The notes under the pieces are model-generated. The model was not told where the DNA came from and ran no database searches. It saw only the letters and a program-made list of their open reading frames with translations. From Zygnema cylindricum (taxonomy: Eukaryota; Streptophyta; Zygnematophyceae; Zygnematales; Zygnemataceae), in assembly GCA_037447655.1 (NCBI GenBank), contig JBBHKE010002920.1:64001-83119 (forward strand): a stretch of 19,119 bases of DNA. The letters are read 5' to 3'. A program made the position numbers and the translations under genes. This document shows, in pieces, positions 1 to 8,032 of this stretch (the first letter of the stretch is position 1; the number at the start of each line of letters is the position of its first letter).

Positions 1-298
1 TACCACATCAGTACACCTGGTAAACCTTTCGGTTCCATTTTCCAAGTATGTGGAAATGTGCCTAAAATAAAGCATTTACTTCCATATACTCTGAAATGAC
101 CGACCTCAGGTCTTCTACCTGTCCATATTTCGAATGGTGTAGTGCTAACTGACCTAGATTCAATCCTATTTTTAATATAAACTGCACAATTGAGAGCCTC
201 AACCCAAAATTTCATATCAACATTTTTATCTGCTAACATAGATCTAGCACACCCTGTAATAGTTCTGTTTAGTCTCTCTGAAACACCATTCTGTTGGT
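1..298 (-). pseudogene. Ty1/copia integrase core, C-terminal part (fragment)
   Basis: Reading the minus strand from 298 down gives about 99 uninterrupted codons that match the second half of a copia-type integrase core. Visible landmarks are Q-Q-N-G-V-S-E-R-L-N-R-T, whose Glu is the third acidic residue of the D,D-35-E triad, then a W-V-E-A-L-N motif, an I-W-T-G-R-P-E-like stretch and a V-Y-G-S-K-C-F block, all typical of the family. The piece enters the window edge still open, so the rest of pol lies to the left. On its 5' side it stops abruptly at 298, where LTR A begins. It is probably the downstream part of the minus-strand copia whose gag and protease remnants lie at 2136-3291; same-strand order supports this, but separate origin is possible. 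Confidence 0.88.
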
Positions 299-1348
299 TG
301 TTGATATTTGAGTATTTTCTAGTTCTTTATTAGGATAGAAAAAGAGCAGAGGTAGTCTGCCTCTGACTCCCTTCTCCAAGCCCCCACACTTGTTGTAGTC
401 ATTGAATGCTAGAAAGGGTGCTAGAGCCATGGCTGCCTAAGCTATCCAGAGAGACAAGTGTAGATAAATGGTAGGTTTACTAAAATGGATGTTGACAGAT
501 CCATGATTTCATCCTGGAACTTGTCGACCGTCAAGATTCCGATAGCCGGTAGCCTTGTCCGTTCAGTCTAGGGCTTTTAATAGTATATATGGGGTTTTAT
601 AAGTATTTAAATAGTTACACGTAGACTAGTTCATTTAACTGAAAATATAAACGTAGTGCATAGATACAGTTATAGATAGTATAGAGTACGGTTTTATGTA
701 TTATAGAAAATGAATACCGCGCATTTGTTTCGACCGCGAAACAAATACCGCACGTCTATTTTCAACAGCAAGAAATATAGCCGGATTTGATCGGACAGCC
801 ACGATAGGCGTCGTGATCGCGGAATATACACTTTTGGCGTTTTACATTCATCGCCATGTCAAGTGACACGTGGCATGTCAACATTGGATTGCGACGACTC
901 CGGAGATAACGGGAACAAATCCGAATATGACATGTGTTGACATTTCGGCCATATCGTACGATGGTCGTACTGAAAGTACACCGACACCTGTACTTTTTTC
1001 TACGGCACAGTAAAGTGATTGGTGTCGTACGTTAGTAGATAGAGTCTTAGAGAGAGATAGGACTTAGAATATTTTTGGTAGGTAGCCGCCTCTCCCAGAG
1101 GGCATCTTGTATAAAAAGCAAACTTTGGCAAGCCATAACTATCACCTCAGTTGACCATTTTCAGTGATTCTTTTTGTTGCGGAATTAGAGGAGTCCACGC
1201 TATATAGGGGTGTAGTCGGTGAGAGTGTTTGCCTACCAAGGTGGCTGCATTTCTAAGGGAAAGTCAAAGTGGGGAATGTTATCCAAAACTCATACGCTAA
1301 CTTTGCATTCTCAGGTGGAATTAAGCTCACAGAAAGTCTTATTTCACA
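299..1348 (+). repeat. Copia LTR A (solo, plus orientation, right end uncertain)
   Basis: The element begins TGTTGA at 299 and shares scattered blocks in the same order with the LTRs at 3292 and 8626: a CTTGTTGTAGTCATTGA block followed by CCATGGCTGCCT, a GACACGTGGC box (865-874), a GTAC-rich palindromic stretch, a TGATTGGT box, a TATAAAAA box (1110-1117), a CAGTGATTCTTTTTG block and an AGGAGTC...TGTAG block near 1190-1215. No internal domain of this family adjoins it, so it looks like a solo LTR left by LTR-LTR recombination. It splits the integrase of the minus-strand copia exactly at 298. The right boundary is weak: similarity fades after about 1300, and CACA at 1345-1348 is the best candidate end. 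The 5 bases before it (TTGGT) and after it (GGGGT) match at only three places. Confidence 0.75.
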
Positions 1349-1848
1349 GGGGTGAAGCTGTAATGGGGTTCTAATTGTCAAAGGGTCAATCATTTGGTTT
1401 ATGAAAACTGGAGTCGGCACTATCTAATTAGCTTCTTAGGACCCCAAATATTGTGAGGAATGGGCCCATAGAGTTTCATAATGTTGATTTAAAACTGGAT
1501 TGAAAGTCTACTCGGAAAGGGTAGCGGGGCTCGGCGTGGGACTCTTACTGATGCAGGCTGGCTAACCCACTAGCTCGTGTAGAGCCGGCAGTCCAGTAGC
1601 TATTTATTTTAGGCGCTTCGAGTGTGGCGTCACATTCTACCTCGTATTGAACCGGCATTCAAGTGCCAATCCAACACCCCCTCTCACGGGAAGGTCGGTC
1701 ACACCATCCGCAACCCCGTTGGCTTTGATACCATATTGATTTCCGTGAAATCCGAGATTCGGTATGTCCCATTCTAGGGAAAAGTGAGCCGGCCAGGACT
1801 CGAACATGGGACTTTCTATACCTTTGTGAACGTGGAGAAGTCTTTTGT
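1349..1848 (-). mobile_element. TRIM-like miniature LTR retroelement (minus strand)
   Basis: On the minus strand, positions 1733-1721 read TGGTATCAAAGCC, one base off the usual plant primer site for initiator Met-tRNA (TGGTATCAGAGCC). Only about 35 bases further on is a purine run TGAGAGGGGG (1686-1677), immediately followed by TGTTGGATTGG (from 1676), the classic start of a 3' LTR. A primer site and polypurine tract separated by a tiny non-coding internal region is the hallmark of TRIM/SMART elements. A partial 5' LTR would lie at 1848-1737, ending in CA two bases before the primer site, and a 3' LTR would run from 1676 down to roughly 1349. The outer ends are not established. A tRNA-B-box-like GTTCGAGTCC (minus strand, 1806-1797) sits in the 5' LTR part but has no matching A box. 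Confidence 0.68.
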
Positions 1849-2043
1849 AAAGGTGACCATAAAATGAACCCCCCCCGCAGATGGCAGTTGAGTCGGTGCT
1901 AAATCATCATGATGGATGAGCTGCAAATCCTTTGTAGACATATGTTTTGATTCCTGTGGAAATGGCAGCCTGTGAATCTTTCCTTAGAGAGCAACCGTCA
2001 CATGTTTTAACCGGCTAATTAGAAAGAGAAACACCTTCGTCGG
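1849..2043 (-). repeat. Diverged duplicate of the copia GAG-pre-integrase/integrase junction
   Basis: This segment repeats, with scattered substitutions, the sequence that follows at 2044-2333. Both start with GTAAAGGTGACCATAAAA and contain the blocks GGATGAGCTGCAAATCCTTTGTAG and GATTCCTGTGGAAATGGCA, ending in an AGAGAAACACCTT block. It derives from the region coding for the zinc-binding Cys pair and the first Asp of integrase in the minus-strand copia. The divergence from the neighbouring copies is clearly larger than between the two 106-bp copies at 2081-2294. It is therefore an older duplication, or was brought in from a related element. It carries no usable reading frame. Confidence 0.75.
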
Positions 2044-2080
2044 TAAAGGTGACCATAAAACGAACCCCCCTAACAGATGG

Positions 2081-2294
2081 CACCTGAACCGGTGCTAAAT
2101 CATCAGAATGGATGAGCTGCAAATCCTTTGTAGGCCTATGTTCTGATTCCTGTGGAAATGGCACCCTGTGAATCTTTCTTAGAGAGCACCTGAACCGGTG
2201 CTAAATCATCAGAATGGATGAGCTGCAAATCCTTTGTAGGCCTATGTTCTGATTCCTGTGGAAATGGCACCCTGTGAATCTTTCTTAGAGAGCA
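2081..2294. repeat. 106-bp perfect tandem duplication
   Basis: Positions 2081-2186 and 2187-2292 are identical, and two further bases continue the match. Because 106 is not a multiple of three, the duplication throws the minus-strand copia reading frame out of phase right after the first catalytic Asp region of integrase. The last 18 residues of that open frame (about Q-V-L-S-K-K-D-S) come from reading the second copy in the wrong frame. Perfect identity implies that it is recent compared with the decay of the surrounding element. Confidence 0.95.
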
Positions 2295-2807
2295 GGCGTC
2301 ACATGTCTTAACCGGCTGATTAGTAAGAGAAACACCTTTGATTTTGCCAGCAATAACCATTTTCTTCAACCTGTCATAATTAACATGACCTAGTCTCTTA
2401 TGCCATAATTCATTCTCAAACATAACACTTGAGTAGAGAACATCATTTTCCTTAGTATTAGCCATATCCATGCGATACATTTTGCTTGCATCTTCAGTAC
2501 CTGTGACAGCTACCTCTCCTAGTTTGCTTACAACCTGCCTACCCCCTTTAAGGGTGACCTCAAATTCTTTGCTCTCAACCAGAGAAATAGAAAACAAATT
2601 CTTTTTGAAATCCGGAATATACAAAACATTATGAAGAGTTCTTTCAACTTGCTTTCCTCCTACATCTACCAGCAATGAAACATCACCTTGAGCACAGGTC
2701 TGGACACTCATGCCATAAGCATAGTAGATATTGTTTGCAGGTGTTATCTTCGGATTGGTAAAAAGGCATTTGTTCCAACACATGTGGGTCAATGCCCTTG
2801 TGTCCAT
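2136..2807 (-). pseudogene. Ty1/copia protease end, GAG-pre-integrase domain and integrase start (broken)
   Basis: A 223-codon open stretch on the minus strand. It opens with M-D-T-R-A-L-T-H-M, which is the aspartic-protease active site of copia elements except that the Gly of D-T/S-G-A is Arg (codon AGG at 2798-2796). The middle contains V-L-Y-I-P-D-F-K-K-N-L-F-S, a hallmark of the protease C-terminal part. After it come L-W-H-K-R-L-G-H and C-D-A-C-S-L-R-K, the His2-Cys2 zinc-binding GAG-pre-integrase domain, and then L-I-H-S-D-D, which includes the first catalytic Asp of integrase. The frame is lost at the 106-bp duplication. A stop codon lies just upstream of the Met in the same frame, so this Met is not a true start; it was internal to a gag-pol polyprotein. 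The continuation of the integrase appears at 298-1. Confidence 0.92.
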
Positions 2808-2810
2808 GAT

Positions 2811-2975
2811 CTATCCGGCGTCCTTTGAGCCCTCCATTGCTGGCGCCATGGCAAATAACTTCGAGTCATCCTGCTCATTGAAGGTCAAAGACTCATCTTC
2901 CTGAGTGATAGACGAAGAAAACAATGAGTTGTTTTGTAACCGATGACAAGAAAAGCCCTGGTTAAACTGACTTTA
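2811..2975 (-). pseudogene. Decayed gag-protease linker of the minus-strand copia
   Basis: This stretch joins the protease start at 2807 to the zinc-knuckle region above 3002. It has no long open frame. An acidic run (S-E-D-E-S-L-T-F-N-E-Q-D-D-S-like) can be read on the minus strand around 2915-2860, resembling the variable linker usually found between knuckle and protease in copia elements. A TAG stop precedes the protease Met closely. Assignment rests mainly on position between two recognised domains on the same strand. Confidence 0.5.
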
Positions 2976-3057
2976 CTGCCAAGCTGGCCGATATAAACTT
3001 GTCACATTTGCCTTTTCTGCCAAGCTGGCCGATATAAACTTGTCACATTTGCCTTTT
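2976..3057. repeat. 41-bp perfect tandem duplication
   Basis: The 41-base unit starting CTGCCAAGCTGGCCGATATA occurs at 2976-3016 and again at 3017-3057 without a mismatch. It lies just downstream (minus strand) of the zinc knuckle of the minus-strand copia. As 41 is not a multiple of three it breaks the reading frame, which explains part of the split between knuckle and protease segments. Confidence 0.95.
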
Positions 3058-3291
3058 TGAGTTTATGACAATACCTATATCCATGACGTTTCTCTGAACA
3101 ATAAAAACAAGCAATAAAAGACTGTCTATTTTGCCCTTGATTAAACTGTTTAAACCGACCCTGATTAGGGTTAAACTGATTCCTCTGCTGATTAAAATGA
3201 TTTCTCTGCTGTTTAAATGACATTTTCTATCAAAATCTGTGTTAAAGTCCTCTACTTGCTTTTCTCCATTAAGTATCTTTGACGTAGACTT
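3002..3291 (-). pseudogene. Copia gag C-terminus with CCHC zinc knuckle
   Basis: The minus strand codes for a Gln/Asn/Phe/Arg-rich low-complexity stretch (several repeats like R-N-H-F-N-Q-Q-R-N-Q-F), followed by C-F-Y-C-S-E-K-R-H-G-Y-R-Y-C. This fits Cys-x2-Cys-x4-His-x4-Cys exactly, the nucleic-acid-binding knuckle of retroelement nucleocapsid. The open part runs 3223-3002. Upstream, positions 3291-3224 continue as likely gag in a different frame (E-K-Q-V-E-D-F-N-T-D-F-D-R-K), so a one-base indel lies near 3224. The rest of gag is missing because LTR B starts at 3292. With the protease and pre-integrase piece at 2136-2807, this is the 5' half of a minus-strand copia from a lineage different from the plus-strand element, since the knuckle and linker sequences differ strongly. 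Confidence 0.85.
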
Positions 3292-4260
3292 TGTTGAAAA
3301 GATAGGTATTTTGTAGTCTTTCTTGTGACCTTACTGTCGTCCTCATACTTGTTGTAGTCATTGAGGACGTGCAGGCAGTCATGGCTGCCTCTTGCAGCAA
3401 AGGAGACAGGCAGATCACTAGTATATTTTTCTTCAAAATATAGACGGTCAATTGTGGGACTTGATCCAGTGACCTCTGAATGACGGTCGTACGGACTAGC
3501 TGTCCGCCTTATCCGGTAGGTCTTGAAGAAATCGATACACGTATATGGCGCGATATTTATTTAAAGATAAACAACGCCGGATATTCAATTTAACTAATTT
3601 ACGGGACGATTTATGCATAGAAACATACCGGTCCGCACGAAATCAGGACCGCACGAAATATACGAATCGACATTTAATTTTGACGGACGAAATCAGATGT
3701 CCGGATCTGATCGAAAGGCTCATAGTGGAGCCGAAATGCCAAAATAGCAGTTTGGCGGATTGCAGACCAGATGTCGGTGGATGACACGTGGCAATATATG
3801 GTTGGACAGCAGACATCACGCGAGGAGCAACTAAGGCTCCGAAACGAACACGCGTCAGCGCAACGGCCATGCCGTACTATGGCCGTACAAGAAGTACAGC
3901 GGTACTTGTATCTTCTTGCACTTTACAGTCATGTGATTGGTCGAAGTACCATAGTAGTACGTTTAGAGAGGTAGCTTAGGGCTTAGAATATTTTTTGGTT
4001 TTTCAGACTCTCTCCTAGAGTGCACATGTATTTATGGACCAACTTTGGTAAGCCATAGCTTAATGTTCAAGGGAGCAATTTCAGTGATTCTTTTTGCAGC
4101 GCACTCAGAGGAGTCTAAGCTACACAAGGGTGTAGTGGGTTAGAGTTTTTGCGTCCCAGGGTGAGAATTGTTCATTTTCAAATTCAAAAGTGCATATACT
4201 ATCCTAGAGACTTCACATAAGCTTGACATTCTGTGTACCAATGGAGGTCACAGAATTACA
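3292..4260 (+). repeat. Copia 5' LTR B (969 bp)
   Basis: It starts TGTTGAAAAG at 3292 and ends GAATTACA at 4260, so it has the TG...CA ends of the superfamily. The right end is fixed by two facts: the primer-binding site begins at the very next base, and similarity with LTR C stops at the same ACA. Shared blocks with LTRs A and C include ACTTGTTGTAGTCATTGAG (about 3348-3366), TGACACGTGGCA (3782-3793), TTCAGTGATTCTTTTTGCAG near 4079-4098, and CAAATTCAAAAGTGCATATA near 4180. A weak TATTTAT at 4029-4035 stands where LTRs A and C have TATA boxes. The 5 bases outside (GACTT) do not match those outside LTR C (GAAGG). Overall divergence from LTR C is large. Confidence 0.88.
3783..3792 (+). promoter_or_regulatory. 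G-box / ABRE-like motif in LTR U3
   Basis: GACACGTGGC, the ACGT-core G-box bound by plant bZIP and bHLH factors. The identical 10-mer occurs in LTR A (865-874) and, on the opposite strand, in LTR C (9328-9337). At the position of LTR C that aligns with the A and B sites the sequence is GACATGTGGC, so one site appears mutated while an inverted one is present nearby. Regulatory function is inferred from the motif and its conservation in otherwise diverged LTRs. Confidence 0.5.
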
Positions 4261-5273
4261 GGTTATGGGCCCATCCACTAGGGTGCCCATTTATAATGGA
4301 ACAGGGTTCATTTATTGGGAAACCATGACGAGGGGTGTATTGATTGAAAAACGGCTATGGGGCATTTTGAGTGGCCGTGTGCGATGGCCATCAGTAAAAT
4401 TGGGAGTTCCACCAAGGTTTGGAGGATCTCGGTTCACAAGAAGGTCTCCCGGAGCAGAGGAGGAAGAGGATGTTGGAGAAAGCATCGTGTTGGACACAAG
4501 GAAGGAGAAGGGGAAGGAGAAACTCACACCGATGGCTACTGGATCAGTTAAGATAGCAAATGTTTAGAAAACCGAGGCAAATGATACTGAATCTGGGATT
4601 TGAACAATACCGTGCCGACTCATTTTATTCTTGGGCGTTTCACTCAACGAGTGGCTACACCTCACTTTCATGTGAACAAGGGGGATGAGTAGTGGGAGGC
4701 ACTTGTCAAAATTTAAAAGAGTGGTACGATTTAGCAGCAGACGCTAGGAGATTTGAAGGTACAGGCATATGTGTACAAAAGAAGAAAGAAGCTAGATTTT
4801 TGTAGTGACTTGGCAGGGTTATTTATAAAGTTGGAGAGTGCAAGGAAAAGGGAGAGAAAGAAAAAGATGGTGAATATTTTTTGTTGATGAAACTCCTAGA
4901 TGATTATGAAAACATTGTTAAAAGGGTTCAAGACTTGTCAGGTCATCGTTGGATTTGGAACTCCATTGTGAGAATAATTTAAGTTCGGGCAAGCACAATT
5001 GAGATTCACAGAGGGGGAAAGAGTGTTGAAGCATTGGATGTTGGAACTAATTGGGAAAATAAGGATTCTAAGAAACCTTATAAAAAATTTGGTGGAGGAG
5101 GAGGAAATCAATTGGACAGATCTCGATTGAGGCCTCCAAAGGGGCTTTGTCACTTTTTTAAGAAGCTGGGACATTACATGGCGGAGTGTACAAAACTGAC
5201 ACATATTAAATTGAAGGAGGAACATGTCCAAAAACCAGCCGCAAGGAAAAAAAAAGCATTTGTGGCAACGTAA
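4241..5273 (+). pseudogene. Copia gag (degenerate) with damaged zinc knuckle
   Basis: The N-terminus reads M-E-V-T-E-L-Q from 4241, inside LTR B, through the primer site (V-M-G-P), and on to V-P-I-Y-N-G-T-G-F-I-Y-W-E-T-M and L-W-G-I-L-S-G, the standard start of copia-type Gag. The frame is lost soon after residue 45 or so, and a stop lies at 4565. Between 4570 and 5030 only fragments are readable, such as L-L-D-D-Y-E-N-I-V near 4890-4920, a common Gag motif. The C-terminal piece (5034-5273) has a basic, Gly-rich run and then C-H-F-F-K-K-L-G-H-Y-M-A-E-C. This is a CCHC knuckle whose second Cys is Phe (codon TTT at 5157-5159), so zinc binding would be lost. At least two frame changes and several stops make the gene dead. 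Confidence 0.85.
4261..4273 (+). other. Primer-binding site for the anticodon arm of initiator Met-tRNA
   Basis: GGTTATGGGCCCA directly follows the end of LTR B. It is the reverse complement of the anticodon-loop region (TGGGCCCATAACC) of eukaryotic initiator Met-tRNA, not of its 3' end. This is the half-tRNA priming mode known from Drosophila copia and yeast Ty5 (Hemivirus-type elements), where a cleaved tRNA fragment primes reverse transcription. The site contains an in-frame ATG (4265-4267) of the gag frame. Confidence 0.82.
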
Positions 5274-5379
5274 GTCATTGGAGAAGATTTTCATGAGGAT
5301 GGAGAACTTCTCCTCAACGAGAAACTGTGGTTGAAAGGTGAGCCGAGAAGTAAAAAAGTGCTTTTGATGGATTAAGGAA

Positions 5380-5763
5380 GCTCTTGAAGAAGGATGGATT
5401 AGTAATTCAAGAGCCAGTATGCATATGTGTAGAGAAAAACCATTGTTTACCAAAATGAGAAAGATCCCAACTGTAGAGATAGAGTATGTGGATGGGATAA
5501 TATTGACCACTAATTTAGTGGGATCAGTGGATCTGGGAGTCTTAGTTGATGGTAAGACATCTATAATCACTTTCTTTGATGTTCTTTTTATTCCAGAGTT
5601 AAAAAAGAATCTTATCTCTACGTTGGTCTTAGTTGGTAAGGGTTTTGAGACTCGTACTAAAAAAGGAGTCTTTCATGCTAGCTATGAGAATAATGGGTAT
5701 TTAACAGCTGAAAAGGGTAGCCAAGGAATGTTTAGGCTGAATTTGAGTTATGGAAAGATATGA
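5380..5763 (+). pseudogene. Copia aspartic protease (active site destroyed)
   Basis: The active-site region reads W-I-S-N-S-R-A-S-M-H-M (5395-5424). Family members have an acidic D-S/T-G-A here. The Asp position is Asn (AAT, 5404-5406) and the Gly position is Arg (AGA, 5410-5412). Each difference needs a single G-to-A change. Downstream are V-L-F-I-P-E-L-K-K-N-L-I-S and a G-x-F-E-T-R-type stretch, the usual C-terminal half of the protease and linker to the pre-integrase domain. The longest open part begins at Met 5419, which is internal and not a true start. A stop is reached at 5761-5763. Confidence 0.85.
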
Positions 5764-6508
5764 GTTTACTATGCTGGTGTAAGTGATTTGATGATGTGGC
5801 ATAAAAGATAGGGAAATGTGCATCTAGATAGATTGAAAGAAATGAAAAAAACGGGTGTAGTTGAAGGAATACATTTTGGAGACAATGAGACTTTAGATGA
5901 CTTTAGTGGATGTGCTCAAGAAAAGGCCCACAGATTGCCTATTCCAAATACCACAACATATAAGGGTGAAAAGGTTTTAGATCTAGTTCATACTGACATA
6001 TGGGGACCGGCCAAAGTGCCATGAGTTGGAGGGAAAAGATTTCTGCTTATATCATTAATGATTCGTCTTTATACTCTAGAGTAAATTTACTGAAAAACAA
6101 ATTTGAGGTTTCGGCTTATTTTAAAGAGTATATAACAATGAATGAAAAGCTTCATGAGACACCTATAAAGAGAGTGAGTAGTGGAAATGGGGGGGATACA
6201 CTTCTAATGAGTTTGAGGATTACTTGAAAGAGGAAGGATTTCAACACCAAAAGATTGTCCCAAAGAACCCAGAACAAAACGGTTTAGCTGAGAGACAAAA
6301 TCAAACATTAAGTGATACTGCCCATAGTATGTTGTCAAATAAAAAGATAAGAATTTTTTTTTGGGCAAAAGCTATGAATTATGCTAACTATATAAAAAAT
6401 AGAGTCCTTACCTCGGCGGCAAAAGGAAAAACGCCTTCTGAAAGATGGACCGAGAGAAAACCTAATATTTCACACTTAAAGGTGTTTGGAAGTCAAGTGT
6501 TTATCTAA
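5764..6508 (+). pseudogene. Copia GAG-pre-integrase and integrase core (broken)
   Basis: The zinc-binding domain is recognisable as M-W-H-K-R-stop-G-N-V-H (about 5794-5823) and F-S-G-C-A-Q-E-K-A-H-R-L-P (about 5905-5940). The second His is Asn and the first Cys of the C-x2-C pair is Phe, so zinc binding is lost. The core opens with H-T-D-I-W-G-P (near 5992-6012, first Asp intact), stops at 6022-6024, and continues in other frames. The second catalytic Asp of the D-N-G-G motif is replaced by Gly (S-S-G-N-G-G, GGA at 6183-6185). After another frame change, the part from 6224 carries P-E-Q-N-G-L-A-E-R-Q-N-Q-T with the third acidic residue intact, then W-A-K-A-M-N-Y-A and V-F-G-S-Q-V-F. Confidence 0.88.
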
Positions 6509-7062
6509 ACAAAAAAAAAATCTGATTCGAAGTTAGATGCAAGGGGAAAATTGGGATACTTACTTGGATATGATGAAAATGTAAAGAGATATAGAGTTTA
6601 TAATCTCGGAAGAGAAGACATAATTTTAGAAAAACACTTGGTAGTCCTCAATGAAGGAAAGTTCATATATCCCTTTAAACATACTAAACCGGTAAGAATT
6701 AGAATTGAATCCGATAATGAATTTGATTCAAATTATTCTAACCGAACTCTGGTTCAGCTTGACCTTGCAGAGGAAGAGACAAATTTGACCGAAAGTGACT
6801 ATTAAAGTCACATCTTCAGGGCCAAACCGAGGAAGAAAACGAGAAAAGACCGTAAATGGACGACGATCATCCGGAGATTGACTCCACGGATAGAAGAGAA
6901 ATTGAAGTTGTTCAAAGAAATCCGACATTACCCTCTATCCTAGCGTCGAAGTTTGAAAGAGGAAGGAGAAGCACCAAGAGACTTCAAGAGAGACAAGTGA
7001 ACAAAAAGGTAACTAAGCTGTCACGTTTTGAGCGAACCCCTGATTTACTCGGAGGCAATTAA
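6509..7062 (+). pseudogene. Copia integrase C-terminal region and IN-RT linker
   Basis: The segment contains M-G-Y-L-L-G-Y-D-E-N-V-K-R-Y-R-V-Y-N (6551-6604), the block that follows the integrase core in copia elements. Then comes an acidic, poorly conserved linker ending with a stop at 6803-6805. A second open stretch (6856-7062) in another frame is rich in Arg, Lys and Glu (R-R-S-T-K-R-L-Q-E-R), as in the linker that precedes reverse transcriptase. Three frames are used within 550 bases, so several indels have accumulated. Confidence 0.75.
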
Positions 7063-8032
7063 TAGTCTAGAAAGTAGTAGATGGGTGACATCCATTAATG
7101 ATGAGATGGCAACTTTTATGGAAGTAAACACATGGGAGTTGGTGGATCACTGTCCAAACAGAAAGCCGATAGGATTCAAGTGGGTTTTTAAGTTGAAACT
7201 CAATACAAATAACATTATTGAGCGATACAAGGCCAGATTAGTGGCAAAGAGGTTCACACAGAAGGAGGGAGTCGATTATGAGGAGACCTTTGCTCCATTT
7301 GTTATATTTCCCTCCGTCGCGATTCTACTTAGTCTAATGGCAGCAGAAGACATGGCACTGCAGCAGATGGACATCAAAATTGCTCACTTACACGAAGAAT
7401 CAGAAAAAGAGATCTTCATGCGACAATCAAAAGGATTTGTGGAGAAAGGAGAAGAAAGTAAGATGTGTAGATTGATAAAGTCCCTTTATGGACTAAAGCA
7501 AGCTCCACGCCAATGGAAAAATAAGTTGGACAAGTTTTTGACGAGTTTGGGATATATTCGAAGCAGTTCGAATCATTCCATCTATCTATTTGAGGATAAG
7601 GCAGGTATAATTTTCATTGACTTGTATGTTGATAATTTGCTTGTTTTGAGTAAATCAATGGAGAAAATTAATAGATTTAAAAAGGATGTAAAGAGTAGAT
7701 TTGAAATGAAAGATTTAGGGGAGACAAATTATATTTTGGGAATTCAGATAGAGAGGGATAGTGAAAAGAAAACAATTAGACTAACTCAAAAGGAAGCAAA
7801 AAAGAACATGCTTCAAAAATTTCATATGGATATAGCAAATAGTTCTACGACTCCTATTAACGTAAAAAAGGGAAATGAGGGGATCTCAAAAAGGGGAGTC
7901 TTGATCATAGAAAATGAGGTAGGACTTGAGGAAAGCAAGTTCATACGAACTATTCCTAACAGACAAGTTGTTGGTAGTTTGATCTATTTTATGAAATATA
8001 CACGTCTTGATAGCTCAAGGGGTATTAAGTAG
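7028..8032 (+). pseudogene. Copia reverse transcriptase (catalytic Asp lost)
   Basis: This is the best preserved part of the element, 334 codons without a stop. Landmarks in order: E-A-x-N-S-x-E-S-S-R-W (about residues 9-18), N-T-W-E-L-V-D (34-40), K-P-I-G-F-K-W-V-F-K-L-K (46-57), R-Y-K-A-R-L-V-A-K-R-F-T-Q (66-78), M-D-I-K-I-A-H-L with the first catalytic Asp (about 114-121), R-L-I-K-S-L-Y-G-L-K-Q-A-P-R-Q-W (147-162), and L-Y-V-D-N-L-L-V-L-S (199-208). The invariant Y-V-D-D box is Y-V-D-N here (AAT at 7634-7636), one G-to-A change that removes a catalytic metal ligand. The frame ends near the connection to RNase H. The apparent start is a TTG and is not real; the domain was released from a polyprotein. 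Confidence 0.93.

Noticed and set aside
1797-1806. tRNA or tRNA-derived SINE suggested by a B-box-like GTTCGAGTCC
   Set aside because: No A box at the right distance and no cloverleaf; the motif sits in the LTR part of the TRIM-like element.
3545-3979. Small open frames within LTR B
   Set aside because: They lie in the U3 of an LTR and are not kept in LTR A or LTR C.
4938-5570. 210-codon open frame on the minus strand
   Set aside because: It is the antisense of the plus-strand copia gag and protease region, whose domains are recognisable in the sense direction.
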